DNA of 10,518 nucleotides from CAZGQY01 sp964528035 (GCA_964528035.1 CAZGQY010000149.1:1-10518); one strand, 5' to 3'. Positions 1 through 8,065 are shown, counted from the stretch's first letter. The notes: generated from the sequence alone by a model not told the origin. Numbers and translations are program-made.

Positions 1-2132
1 GGCTGTTTTGGCTCGCTGACGGCAATATTAGCGCGCATCGCTGTACGCCCACTATAGCGATGCGGTTGCCTGGGGATTTTCATACCCGAATTTCGATATT
101 TCGCCGAGGGTGCCGCGTCGGCCAAATTTTCGAAAGGGGGCTGCGTATCTGCACAGGCGGCAATTATTTCATCGGCCTGCGCCCAATCCCCTGCGCCAAC
201 ATCACGTAACCACTCCCAACTGCCCTGGCGCTCATCTGACGGCACATGAACCGGAAAATATCTTTGCGCGCGTCCTTCCATGTTGATCAAAGTACCATCC
301 GTTTCAGCGAAGGTCGCTGCGGGCAGAATCAGTTCTGCTTTGGCAGCTGTCTCGTGATTTGTGTGATCAATTAATACCAGATGTTTTGCCAGGTTGAATA
401 CTTCATCGATCATGGCCCTGGAACCACAACGATATAAATCATTTTCGAGAACGACGAGCGTATCCACACTACCTTTTTCAAGAACACTTTTTACGCCACT
501 GAATTTCTGTGCGTCCGTTAAACCCAGGCCAATACTATTACATTCCGGAACCACAAGACTCAGTGCGGCGGATGAAGAATTTAACGCCTTAGCGATATTT
601 GCAGCCGCTTCGATCACTGACTGGTTTCGACATCCACTACCCGAAACAATCAACGGCCGTTTCGCATTTCGTAATGCATCTGCAATTTTCTGCGCAGCTT
701 CAACCCACTGCTTTGAAAGTTTTGCAACCGGCGGCGCCTCAGCGGACAAACATTCAGCCACTGCGAATCCCAATCTTGCCAGATCGTCCGGACTGCCGCT
801 GAGATTTTCTGTAGCCACATCATGTAAACGGTTTGATCCGCAACTGGCTATATACAAGGGGCTTCGTAATTCCTGCGCTGCCTGCCTGACCGCAGCATCC
901 TGCCATTTTGGAATGCCCAAGGACGCAGCAAACTCAACCGCTTTATTGCGAACCGCCTGACGAACCGCCAGAGCCAGCCGCGGCGCGGTATTGGTCAAAT
1001 CTTCGCCCAGTATAAATATCGCATCTGCAGCTTCGATATCTTTTACTGAGGGATTTTTGGCAGGAGAATGTTGAATACTGTCGATTATGGTGTTTACCAT
1101 TGAGAATTCGCTGTCCTCGACTCCCGCGTAAAAGCGATCTTTGCCGACCATCTCACGCAATGCAAAATTTGCCTCAACGGATGCTCTGGGCGAGCCTATA
1201 CCTACCACTTTCTCAGGGTTTTTCAGCAGCGCTTTGAAATGATCCAGAGCCACCTCGCTGGACACTATCTGGCTATGATTTATCGAAGGGGTTTTCAATC
1301 GGGTCGGGCTATTGACAAATCCATAGCCAAACCGGCCCCGATCGCACAGAAAATATCCGTTAATTTCACTGTGATAACGGTTCACTATACTGCGAACTTC
1401 ACCATAGCGTTCACCCGGAGTGATATTGCAACCAACCGAACAATGGACACAGATTGATGGCGCAGTCTGCATATCCCATTTACGGCTATAGGCACCACCA
1501 TAGGTTTTATCTGTAAACACTCCGGTGGGACAGACTTCCACCAGATTACCACTGAATTCATTTTCCAGAACGCCATCTTCGCTGCGACCAAAATACACAT
1601 GGTTATGCGATGCAAATACCCCCAAATCTTTACCGCCTGCATAATCATTGTAATAACGAACGCAACGATAACAGGCAATACACCGATTCATTTCATGACT
1701 GACAAAAGGACCCAGATATTGATTGGTATGGGTTCTTTTCTTACCGCGATAGCGACGGGCAGTATGCCCCGCCATGACCGTCATATCCTGCAAATGACAC
1801 TGCCCGCCTTCCTCGCAAACCGGACAGTCGTGCGGATGATTGGTCATTAGCAATTCGATCACTTCCGCTCTGAATTGCTTTGCCTCACCATGGTCTAATG
1901 ATACCCGCAGTCCCTCGCTAACCGGTGTCATACAGCCCACGATTAACCGTCCGGTTTCATCATCAGGCCCTGAGTATTGAATGGCAGCACATTGCCGACA
2001 GGCACCCACCGAACCCATTGCCGGATGCCAACAAAAATACGGCAGATCCAGACCCGCAGAAAGACACGCCTGAAGTAAATTGTCATCAGGATTCACCGAG
2101 TAGGTTTTTCCGTCTATCTCGATGTTCACCAT
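1..2132 (-). CDS. nuoG: NADH-quinone oxidoreductase subunit G, partial (C-terminus beyond left edge)
   Basis: Largest peripheral-arm subunit of complex I, which carries electrons from NuoF through a chain of iron-sulfur clusters. The reading frame is open from the ATG at 2132 to the window edge, 710 codons, with no stop or frameshift in my codon-by-codon reading. Visible ligands: [2Fe-2S] Cys34, 45, 48 and 67; N5-type HxxxCxxCx5C (His99, Cys103, 106, 112); [4Fe-4S] Cys151, 154, 157 and 201; and the extra N7 motif CxxCxxxCx27C (Cys228, 231, 235, 263), found in E. coli-type NuoG and lost in mitochondria. A molybdopterin-oxidoreductase-like domain follows, including DGTLINMEGRAQRYF, and the last visible part has RTAMRANIAV. 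E. coli NuoG is about 908 aa, so roughly 200 residues lie outside. The ATG overlaps the nuoF stop (TAATG), implying coupled translation. Identification is secure. Confidence 0.97.
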   Translation of the reverse strand, partial: MVNIEIDGKTYSVNPDDNLLQACLSAGLDLPYFCWHPAMGSVGACRQCAAIQYSGPDDETGRLIVGCMTPVSEGLRVSLDHGEAKQFRAEVIELLMTNHPHDCPVCEEGGQCHLQDMTVMAGHTARRYRGKKRTHTNQYLGPFVSHEMNRCIACYRCVRYYNDYAGGKDLGVFASHNHVYFGRSEDGVLENEFSGNLVEVCPTGVFTDKTYGGAYSRKWDMQTAPSICVHCSVGCNITPGERYGEVRSIVNRYHSEINGYFLCDRGRFGYGFVNSPTRLKTPSINHSQIVSSEVALDHFKALLKNPEKVVGIGSPRASVEANFALREMVGKDRFYAGVEDSEFSMVNTIIDSIQHSPAKNPSVKDIEAADAIFILGEDLTNTAPRLALAVRQAVRNKAVEFAASLGIPKWQDAAVRQAAQELRSPLYIASCGSNRLHDVATENLSGSPDDLARLGFAVAECLSAEAPPVAKLSKQWVEAAQKIADALRNAKRPLIVSGSGCRNQSVIEAAANIAKALNSSSAALSLVVPECNSIGLGLTDAQKFSGVKSVLEKGSVDTLVVLENDLYRCGSRAMIDEVFNLAKHLVLIDHTNHETAAKAELILPAATFAETDGTLINMEGRAQRYFPVHVPSDERQGSWEWLRDVGAGDWAQADEIIAACADTQPPFENLADAAPSAKYRNSGMKIPRQPHRYSGRTAMRANIAVSEPKQ

Positions 2133-3409
2133 TATTGGGCTCCCGCCGCAACCGGCTGACTTAGATATTTTTCAAAATCTTCACGAAAATATTTTAATGC
2201 GCTCTGCAAGGGTTCCATTGCACCCGGGGCCAATGCACAAAAAGTCGTACCAGGACCTAAGGTGCGAGTCTGCCGCAGAAGTAAATCGAGATCTTCCGGA
2301 CGACCTTTTCCGTCGATCAAATCCTGCAATAACACCACGACCCAGGGTAGACCATCCCGACAGGGCGTGCACCAACCACAGGATTCCTGGGAAAAGAACT
2401 GAGAAAGATTCAATACCATCTGCACCGGGCAGGTATGGTCATCAAGAATGATCATTGTGCCGGTTCCCATTCGACTGCCGGCAGCTGCAATTGCATCAAA
2501 ATCCATAGCAACATCCAAATGTTCAGGAACCAGAAAATCGGTTGACGCACCACCTGGCAATAAACCTCTAAGTTTATAACCATCCTGCATGCCACCAGCA
2601 TGTTCATCGAGTATTTCCCGAATCGTCGTGCCCATCGGTAATTCCCATACTCCGGGCTTTTTCACACGACCACTTGCACCAAATAACTTGGTACCGTTAT
2701 CGGCACCAACGCCCAACTCAGCAAACCAATCCGGCCCATAATGCAGGATATGAGGTAAATTACAGACCGTTTCGACGTTATTCACGATGGTTGGTTTTCC
2801 CCATAAGCCACTGACCTGAGGAAATGGCGGTTTTGCTCTGGGGTTTGCTCTTTTTCCTTCAAGCGAATTGAGTAAGGCTGTTTCTTCACCGCAGATATAA
2901 CGGCCGGCACTGGTATGTAAATATAATTCGAGACTGTAATCCGAACCCAGAATATTCTTACCCAGGTAGCCTTTATCATAGGCTTCAGCAATCGCAGCGC
3001 TGAGACGTTCAGCCGAAAGGAAATATTCGCCACGTAAAAATATATACGCAGCGCTGGCCCGGATTGCATAGGATCCGATTATAATTCCTTCAACCAACTG
3101 ATGCGGATCCTTTTCCATCAGGACTCGATCCTTAAAAGTGCCCGGCTCCATTTCGTCGGCATTAACCACGAAATATTTGGTTGTAGGCGCATCCTCACCC
3201 ATCGGCACGAAACTCCATTTCATGCCAGTGGGGAAACCTGCCCCACCACGGCCTTTCAAACCAGAATCTTTTACCGTTTGCTGAACCTGCAACGAATCCA
3301 TCTCTGTAACAGCTTTGCGAAGACCATCATAACCACCTGTCTCCAGGTAATTATCCAGCGTCGCAAAATCTCGCTCAGGTTTTATGTTTTTAGTCAGCGG
3401 TGTTTGCAT
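2132..3409 (-). CDS. nuoF: NADH-quinone oxidoreductase subunit F (FMN/NADH-binding)
   Basis: Subunit that oxidises NADH through bound FMN and passes electrons to cluster N3. The 425-aa protein has the glycine-rich FMN loop GRGGAGF (53-59), the NADH-side segment NADEMEPGTFKDR (83-95), the GEETALLNSLEG motif (174-185) and the N3 [4Fe-4S] ligands Cys344, Cys347, Cys350 (SCGWCTPCRDG) and Cys391 (TFCALAPGA). Length is slightly below the roughly 445 aa of E. coli NuoF, with the shortening after FREDFEKYL at the C-terminus. It lies 70 nt downstream of nuoE and overlaps nuoG by one base. The Shine-Dalgarno sequence before its ATG is weak, so it may depend on readthrough from nuoE. Function is certain. 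Confidence 0.98.
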   Translation of the reverse strand: MQTPLTKNIKPERDFATLDNYLETGGYDGLRKAVTEMDSLQVQQTVKDSGLKGRGGAGFPTGMKWSFVPMGEDAPTTKYFVVNADEMEPGTFKDRVLMEKDPHQLVEGIIIGSYAIRASAAYIFLRGEYFLSAERLSAAIAEAYDKGYLGKNILGSDYSLELYLHTSAGRYICGEETALLNSLEGKRANPRAKPPFPQVSGLWGKPTIVNNVETVCNLPHILHYGPDWFAELGVGADNGTKLFGASGRVKKPGVWELPMGTTIREILDEHAGGMQDGYKLRGLLPGGASTDFLVPEHLDVAMDFDAIAAAGSRMGTGTMIILDDHTCPVQMVLNLSQFFSQESCGWCTPCRDGLPWVVVLLQDLIDGKGRPEDLDLLLRQTRTLGPGTTFCALAPGAMEPLQSALKYFREDFEKYLSQPVAAGAQ

Positions 3410-3479
3410 GTTATATCTATTACCAGTCTCCGAAACCCAACAGTTGCGACATTAGTCGTTAACTATCAGGCCTTCGATT

Positions 3480-3980
3480 TTATTTTCTATTTTCAAATAT
3501 TTTGTCTAACTGTTTCTCGTCTACATCATGATGGAGCACGTCATCCACCATCATAACGGGCGCATGATCACAGGCCCCAAGACATACAATCGGTAACAGG
3601 GTATATTCATCATCCTCTGTGGTTTCCCCCAGACCAATACCCAAACGCTGAGAAATTCCATCCTGAACATCGTTGGCGCCCAACATCCAACAACTCACAC
3701 TGTCGCAGCATAAAATAACTTTACGTCCAACCGGTTGGCGATAAATCAAATTGTAAAATGTTGCTACACCATCCAGCTCTTCGGGCGACATGCCCAACAA
3801 TTCTGCGATCTGCTTCAAGCTGTCATCGGACACCCAGCGGCGATACTTCTGAACTATTTTCAATGCCTCAATAGAAGCTCCGGATTTTTGTTCATAATGA
3901 GAGGCTTCTTCATTAATTTCTGCGATCTCCTGCTCACTCAGGCGACTTTCTTCGGCAATGGTTGCTGCAGAGTTATTCAT
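3480..3980 (-). CDS. nuoE: NADH-quinone oxidoreductase subunit E (thioredoxin-like [2Fe-2S] protein)
   Basis: Small NADH-module subunit that binds the off-path [2Fe-2S] cluster N1a next to the FMN of NuoF. The 166-aa product has an N-terminal helical region (about 15-80, including YRRWVSDDSLKQIAELLGMSPEELDGVATFYNLIY) and a thioredoxin-like C-terminal half with ligands Cys92 and Cys97 (CDSVSC) and Cys133 and Cys137 (CLGACDHAP). These are the same positions as in E. coli NuoE, as is the overall length. The ATG sits in an ATGA overlap with the nuoCD stop, so translation is probably coupled. Adjacent Cys91 is extra to the four-ligand pattern and probably structural or neutral. Confidence 0.98.
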   Translation of the reverse strand: MNNSAATIAEESRLSEQEIAEINEEASHYEQKSGASIEALKIVQKYRRWVSDDSLKQIAELLGMSPEELDGVATFYNLIYRQPVGRKVILCCDSVSCWMLGANDVQDGISQRLGIGLGETTEDDEYTLLPIVCLGACDHAPVMMVDDVLHHDVDEKQLDKIFENRK

Positions 3981-5749
3981 CGGTCTACGTCCGCCATAAC
4001 AAAATCAATACTGGCGATAATTGGTATCAAATCGGCAACCATCAATCCATTGGAAATCAGTGGAATCATTTGTAAATGAGGAAATGAAGGGGTACGAATT
4101 CGTGTTCTATACGACATGGTTCCGCCATCGCTCGTCAGATAGTAGCTGTTCAACCCCTTGGTTGCTTCAATACACATAGAAACTTCGTCAGCCGGAACTA
4201 CCGGCCCCCAACTGACATTCAAAAAATGCTGAATCAGCGTTTCAATATCGTGCATTGTCCGTTCTTTAGCGGGCGGTGTAGTTTCCGGGTGATTAGCCTT
4301 GTAGGGTCCATCGGGCATGTTGTTTAAACACTGTTCAATGATACGGATGCTTTGCCGCATCTCTTCGACACGCACCGCGCAACGGTCATAACAATCCCCG
4401 TTAGTCGCTGTTGGTATGTCGAATTCGAAGTTTTCGTACCCCGAATAAGGGCGTGCCTTACGATAGTCCCATTCAAAACCGGTGGCGCGCAACCCAGCTC
4501 CTGTCACTCCCCATTCTATGGCCTCTGCCGTAGTATAAGTACCCACTCCCTGGGTGCGCTCCTTCAAAATTCCGTTTTGCATCGCCATTTTGTCATAATG
4601 GTCCAGGCGAGGCGGAAAATAGTCGATAAATTCCTTCAAGGGCCCTTGCCAGCCATTCGGCAGATCCATAGCCACGCCGCCAATGCGAAAATAGCTGGAA
4701 TGCATGCGAGCCCCGCAAATCGACTCGATGATGGAAAATAACTTTTCGCGATCTGCGAACATATAGAATAGCGGCGACATTTGACCCACATCCTGGGCAA
4801 AGGTCCCATAAAATAACAAGTGACTACAGATGCGGTAAAATTCGGCAAACATGACCCGAATTACCTGAGCACGTTGCGGAATTTCTATCCCTAACAGCTT
4901 TTCAACCGCCAATACATAAGGCAGGTTGTTCATTGATCCACCGAGGTAATCGATGCGATCAGTGTAGGGAATATAAGTGTGCCAGGACTGGCGTTCACCC
5001 ATTTTTTCGGCACCACGGTGATGGTAGCCTATATCAGGGACGGCATCGACAATTTCTTCGCCATCCAATTGCAGGGCTATTCGAAATACTCCATGGACGC
5101 TGGGATGATTAGGTCCCAGATTCAAAAACATGAAGTCAGAATTTTTCCCCTGTCGCTCCATGCCCCATTCTTCGGGTACAAATCGAAGCGCTTCCTGCTC
5201 ATAATCCAGCTTTTCTGCAGACATGCTGTAAGGTTCCATCTCGGTTGCACGAGCCGGATGATCTTTTCGTAGCGGATGGCCTTCCCAGGTAGGCGGCAGC
5301 ATAATACGTCTGAGATTGGGGTGACCATCGAACACAACACCGAACATGTCCCAAACTTCCCGTTCGTACCAATTGGCCATCGGCCAGATGCTGATGATCG
5401 TCGGTAAAACCGCATTATCCTCGTCTAACGCAACCTTAATTCGGATATCGTCGTTGCGTTCAAAGGACAGAAGATGATAGACGACGGTAAATGCAGAGTC
5501 TGGCAACCCTGCTCTGTGCACCCGCTGGCGCTCGTCCATCGCAGTTAAATCGAGCAGTAACGGATAGGGCTTATTAATTTCCCGCTTCAAAAATCTTAAT
5601 ACATCAAGCAGGTCAGACTTCGAAATCCAAAGGGTGGCTATGCCATCAACCGTTTGCTGAAAAACAAAACGATCACGACCAAATTTAGACAATAGCGCCT
5701 CAACACCAGATTCTGAGTCATATTCCATATTTGCGCTATTACTGACCAT
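3977..5749 (-). CDS. nuoCD: NADH-quinone oxidoreductase fused subunit C/D
   Basis: Fusion of the 30-kDa (NuoC) and 49-kDa (NuoD) subunits, part of the connecting module that forms the quinone pocket with NuoB. The 590-aa protein has the NuoC domain at about 1-185, with the signature YEREVWDMFG and GHPNLRRIMLP (128-152), a linker, then NuoD from about 205. NuoD shows LNLGPNHPSVHG (209-220) and DRIDYLGG (264-271). His215, His219 and Tyr268 match the spacing of the conserved quinone-pocket His and Tyr residues (53 residues from the first His to Tyr, as in E. coli). The C-terminus SIDFVMADVDR is the usual end. The fused arrangement is typical of Enterobacteriaceae, Pseudomonas and some relatives, whereas many other bacteria keep nuoC and nuoD separate. 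A start at Met8 (5728) is possible, but neither start has a strong ribosome site. An AT-rich gap separates it from nuoB. Confidence 0.98.
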   Translation of the reverse strand: MVSNSANMEYDSESGVEALLSKFGRDRFVFQQTVDGIATLWISKSDLLDVLRFLKREINKPYPLLLDLTAMDERQRVHRAGLPDSAFTVVYHLLSFERNDDIRIKVALDEDNAVLPTIISIWPMANWYEREVWDMFGVVFDGHPNLRRIMLPPTWEGHPLRKDHPARATEMEPYSMSAEKLDYEQEALRFVPEEWGMERQGKNSDFMFLNLGPNHPSVHGVFRIALQLDGEEIVDAVPDIGYHHRGAEKMGERQSWHTYIPYTDRIDYLGGSMNNLPYVLAVEKLLGIEIPQRAQVIRVMFAEFYRICSHLLFYGTFAQDVGQMSPLFYMFADREKLFSIIESICGARMHSSYFRIGGVAMDLPNGWQGPLKEFIDYFPPRLDHYDKMAMQNGILKERTQGVGTYTTAEAIEWGVTGAGLRATGFEWDYRKARPYSGYENFEFDIPTATNGDCYDRCAVRVEEMRQSIRIIEQCLNNMPDGPYKANHPETTPPAKERTMHDIETLIQHFLNVSWGPVVPADEVSMCIEATKGLNSYYLTSDGGTMSYRTRIRTPSFPHLQMIPLISNGLMVADLIPIIASIDFVMADVDR

Positions 5750-5864
5750 CTTATTCTTTGTTTTATCTTATTATTTTTATCTTAATAGAGTCTGTTAAGT
5801 CAACAATCTCTACATTAAATAATCGTATAAAATGCGATCCGAACATTCAACCGGCTCGAAATTC
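5750..5864 (-). promoter_or_regulatory. AT-rich gap before nuoCD with tandem repeat and possible internal promoter
   Basis: This is the only large gap in an otherwise tightly packed operon front. On the minus strand a TTGACT -35-like box (complement of 5798-5803) is followed after 18 nt by TAAAAA (complement of 5774-5779), a moderate sigma70 match. A perfect 10-bp direct repeat, TAAGATAAAA on the minus strand, occurs at 5761-5770 and 5775-5784 (14-bp period), just upstream of the nuoCD start. No hairpin with a T-run is visible, so a terminator is not supported. The promoter reading is an inference from weak matches in AT-rich DNA. Confidence 0.3.
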
Positions 5865-6497
5865 TTAAGACGGGTCCCTCAATTTTCCCGCTCTCATTCG
5901 CTCAAATCTCCTGGCATCACGCTGGTTCGGTTCAGGTCCTCGCACGACGTCCTGATCACCCACCACCCAACTTAGTGGTCTGCGCTCGTTACCAATGGAC
6001 TCCTGCAACATGATAAGCCCCTGTAGTAAGGCTTCCGGACGTGGCGGACAACCGGGTACATACACATCAACCGGCAGAAATTTATCAACCCCTTGTACAA
6101 CACTGTAAATATCATACATTCCGCCCGAATTCGCACACGAACCCATGGAAATAACCCAACGAGGCTCCATTAACTGATCGTATAAATACTGTACAACGGG
6201 TGCCATTTTTCTAAATACTGTGCCGGAAATTACGATCAGATCGGCTTGTCTCGGCGTCGCCCGAATAACCTCAGATCCGAATCGAGCAATGTCATTCCTG
6301 CTGGTAAACGCTGTTGCCATTTCCACATAGCAGCACGACAAACCGAAATTAAATGGCCATATCGAATTAGCTCGACCCCAGGACACCATATCCTGAAGCC
6401 TTGCCATGAAAAAGTTTTCCTGACTGGCTTCTTCGTAAGACCGACCACCAGGCCGTGGTGCCGAATCCTGATCAGCCTTTGTAAGTGACCATTCCAT
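5865..6497 (-). CDS. nuoB: NADH-quinone oxidoreductase subunit B ([4Fe-4S] cluster N2)
   Basis: Carries cluster N2, the last iron-sulfur centre, which reduces quinone at the NuoB/NuoD interface. The 210-aa protein has all four ligands: the tandem Cys55-Cys56 (FGLSCCYVEM), Cys121 (MGSCANSGG) and Cys150 (YVPGCPPRPEAL). The spacing (65 and 29 residues) is identical to that of E. coli Cys63/64, 129 and 158. The N-terminal amphipathic segment ENFFMARLQDMVSWGRANSIWPF is also typical. The ATG lies 2 nt after the nuoA stop and its Shine-Dalgarno (AAGGAA) is inside the last codons of nuoA, so the two are translationally coupled. Confidence 0.98.
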   Translation of the reverse strand: MEWSLTKADQDSAPRPGGRSYEEASQENFFMARLQDMVSWGRANSIWPFNFGLSCCYVEMATAFTSRNDIARFGSEVIRATPRQADLIVISGTVFRKMAPVVQYLYDQLMEPRWVISMGSCANSGGMYDIYSVVQGVDKFLPVDVYVPGCPPRPEALLQGLIMLQESIGNERRPLSWVVGDQDVVRGPEPNQRDARRFERMRAGKLRDPS

Positions 6498-6499
6498 AA

Positions 6500-6910
6500 C
6501 TATTTCCTTATGATTGAAGATTCTTGACGTTTCTGCCGCTCAGTACGCCAATCCAACGCGCCAATCCTCCACAGGTAAACCAATGCAGCAACAAGAACAC
6601 CAATGAAGATGAGCATTTCTATATATCCAGCCCATCCAGATTCACGGAATGCGATCGCCCAGGCAAACAGAAATATGGCTTCAAGATCGAAAATCACAAA
6701 AAATATTGCGATCAGATAGAACGGAACAGCGTAATGAAGTTGAGACGAGCCGACTGGAACGATTCCCGACTCAAAGGGCTCACCCTTTTTTCTGCCAGCT
6801 TGCCCTAACAGGTAGGAACCACCCAACATAGCGCCAACAACCAGTACTACTGCGGCCCCATAAAAAATCAATGGCCACAAGGTATCTATATGAACAACTT
6901 CGGTATTCAA
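6500..6910 (-). CDS. nuoA: NADH-quinone oxidoreductase subunit A (membrane subunit)
   Basis: First gene of the operon, encoding a small three-helix membrane subunit near the quinone entry region. I choose the TTG at 6910 (136 aa, N-terminus MNTEVVHIDTLWPL) because AGGTGG lies 5 nt upstream and because it aligns with the E. coli start (STEVIAHHWAF), keeping all later residues at a constant offset. The frame stays open to an upstream TTG at 6973 that also has a CAGGA 4 nt away, which would add 21 residues (157 aa), so that start cannot be excluded. In the short numbering, membrane helices lie at about 12-36, 60-86 and 99-119. Conserved Glu47 (EPFESG), Asp75 and Glu77 (VIFDLEAIFLFAW) are present, and RIGALDW follows helix 3. 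Confidence 0.95.
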   Translation of the reverse strand: MNTEVVHIDTLWPLIFYGAAVVLVVGAMLGGSYLLGQAGRKKGEPFESGIVPVGSSQLHYAVPFYLIAIFFVIFDLEAIFLFAWAIAFRESGWAGYIEMLIFIGVLVAALVYLWRIGALDWRTERQKRQESSIIRK

Positions 6911-7085
6911 AACGACCACCTGCTCGTTAATTTGTTTTGCCGGTAAGTTACCCTTTTCCGCGCACCGATGCAATATGTCCTGAATGAAATTTATATTTTG
7001 TTTTTAAAAACCGTCCAGGCTTAAACCTTTTACCGAAGCAGACTGCCAAATAAAATTAATCGGGAACAAACTCGAAATACATAAC

Positions 7086-7110
7086 CCAAGCCGGGAAATT
7101 ACTTGCTTGG
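7086..7110. repeat. Inverted repeat CCAAGC-N13-GCTTGG, possible operator upstream of nuo
   Basis: Perfect 6-bp arms CCAAGC (7086-7091) and GCTTGG (7105-7110) are separated by 13 bp, so the arm centres are 19 bp apart. That is compatible with a dimeric regulator binding on one DNA face. It lies about 175 bp upstream of the chosen nuoA start, in DNA with no other sign of coding. It could equally be chance; no regulator can be assigned. Confidence 0.25.
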
Positions 7111-7259
7111 CTAAATTTTAACAATTTTTCTTTTATAACAATAATCTTTGCGCTTTCTTTGTAAGTTTCATTTACGAATATATGCACATTCATTTCGGCT
7201 CATTTAAGCCCAACAAAAAACCACCAGTACAGGAAAAAAATAAATATTGAACAACTCTA

Positions 7260-7290
7260 TTGATACTTCCGTATCATTTCCCGCTATAAT
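7260..7290 (+). promoter_or_regulatory. Sigma70-like promoter with 19-bp spacer and overlapping palindrome
   Basis: The -35 box TTGATA (7260-7265, 5 of 6 consensus) and a perfect -10 TATAAT (7285-7290) are separated by 19 bp. This is longer than the usual 17 and is the spacing typical of MerR-controlled promoters. A perfect inverted repeat TGATAC-TTCC-GTATCA spans 7261-7276 over the -35 and the upstream half of the spacer. The expected transcript start is near 7297, giving a leader of about 44 nt before the ATG at 7341. Because the gene it drives encodes a MerR/excisionase-type DNA-binding domain, autoregulation at this palindrome is a reasonable inference. A second -10-like box TACAAT lies at 7294-7299. 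Confidence 0.6.
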
Positions 7291-7340
7291 GGCTACAATC
7301 TTTTTTTATTCTGATCTGGGTCGTCACCTTAAAATAGTCT

Positions 7341-7931
7341 ATGGCACGTAAAGAAACTGAGAAAAGTTATTTCACACCGAATGAAGTTGCAGACTTGTTC
7401 ATGGTCTCTCCCATCACGGTTCGGGAATGGGCAAAAAACGGACAATTACAGGCAAAGCTCACTCCAGGCGGGCACCGCAGGTTCCTGCGTGAAGAAATTC
7501 ACCGCTTTGCCAAGAAACGTGGATTGACACTGGCCGATGCTACGGACCCGACAACACGAATCCTGGTGGTTGATGATGATCATCAATTTTGCAGCTACAT
7601 ATCGGAATTGCTCACTACCACTACGAATTTTGTTACACTGCAAACAGCGTATGACGGCTTTAGTGCCGGGCAAATACTGACAACATTCCACCCCCACATT
7701 GTGTTACTCGACATAATGATGCCCGGAATGGACGGTTTTGAAGTGTGCGGAAAAATCAAACAAGACCCTGAAACAGAAAGAATTCGCGTTATCGCGATGA
7801 CCGGAAACATTTCAGCAAGTAATCGCACCCGAATCCTCACAGCAGGCGCAGAATGCTGTTTGGCTAAACCTATCGACACGGATGAATTGTTCACAGCTCT
7901 GAAAATTGACGAACTGCGAATAAAAGCGTAG
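7341..7931 (+). CDS. DNA-binding response regulator with N-terminal MerR/excisionase HTH and C-terminal receiver
   Basis: The 196-aa cytoplasmic regulator has the reverse of the common response-regulator order. Residues 9-60 form a MerR/excisionase-like winged helix-turn-helix (YFTPNEVADLFMVSPITVREW, then the wing TPGGHRRF at 41-48). Residues 73-190 form a CheY-like receiver with acidic pair Asp78 and Asp79, phospho-acceptor Asp124 (LLDIMMPGMDGF), Thr154 and Lys176-Pro177. All receiver chemistry residues are intact, so phosphorylation is expected, but no sensor kinase lies in the window. No strong Shine-Dalgarno precedes the ATG, although the -10 box about 50 nt upstream fits this start. The target genes are unknown. 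Candidates are its own promoter, the divergent nuo operon or the following genes. Family assignment is firm, biological role open. Confidence 0.93.
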   Translation: MARKETEKSYFTPNEVADLFMVSPITVREWAKNGQLQAKLTPGGHRRFLREEIHRFAKKRGLTLADATDPTTRILVVDDDHQFCSYISELLTTTTNFVTLQTAYDGFSAGQILTTFHPHIVLLDIMMPGMDGFEVCGKIKQDPETERIRVIAMTGNISASNRTRILTAGAECCLAKPIDTDELFTALKIDELRIKA

Positions 7932-7960
7932 AGCCATTTCCAAAAACCGCCCTGAATTAA

Positions 7961-7991
7961 AATTGATCGATTGAACGTTTTTCGATCAGTT
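7961..7991 (+). repeat. Intergenic hairpin after the HTH-receiver gene
   Basis: AATTGATCGA (7961-7970) can pair with TCGATCAGTT (7982-7991) across an 11-nt loop, giving a 10-bp stem with one G-U pair. It starts 30 nt after the stop codon. The right arm is not followed by a T-run, so it is not a classic intrinsic terminator. It may attenuate or protect the mRNA end, or be an operator for the next gene. Confidence 0.35.
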
Positions 7992-8065
7992 GGTTTACAC
8001 GGTAAAACTGGCTGTATTTTGGATCGGCAGGCATTTAATCATTCTCAACAACAAAGCGCTTTCCG

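Larger units (their letters stand above)
6911..7340. other. Divergent intergenic control region between nuoA and the HTH-receiver regulator
   Basis: This 430-bp non-coding, AT-rich stretch sits between two divergent transcription units. It must hold the nuo promoter (minus strand), but I see no convincing one. The best weak pair is TTGTTA and TAATTT with a 17-bp spacer, reading leftward and lying over the 7086-7110 inverted repeat. A 12-bp perfect palindrome GTTTTTAAAAAC lies at 7000-7011, in the presumed nuo leader. The part from 6911 to 6973 may instead be nuoA coding sequence if the upstream TTG start is used. A much better rightward promoter at 7260-7290 is listed separately. Confidence 0.6.

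Noticed and set aside
394..960. 188-codon open frame on the plus strand
   Set aside because: It lies antisense to an uninterrupted, well-conserved stretch of nuoG, and its conceptual protein has the biased composition of a reverse-strand shadow.
3101..3556. 151-codon plus-strand open frame across the nuoF start and the nuoE-nuoF gap
   Set aside because: Mostly antisense to nuoF and nuoE, with no ribosome site and no recognisable domain.
7994..8020. Possible plus-strand promoter before the receiver gene (TTTACA and TATTTT)
   Set aside because: The spacer is only 15 bp and the -10 match is weak.
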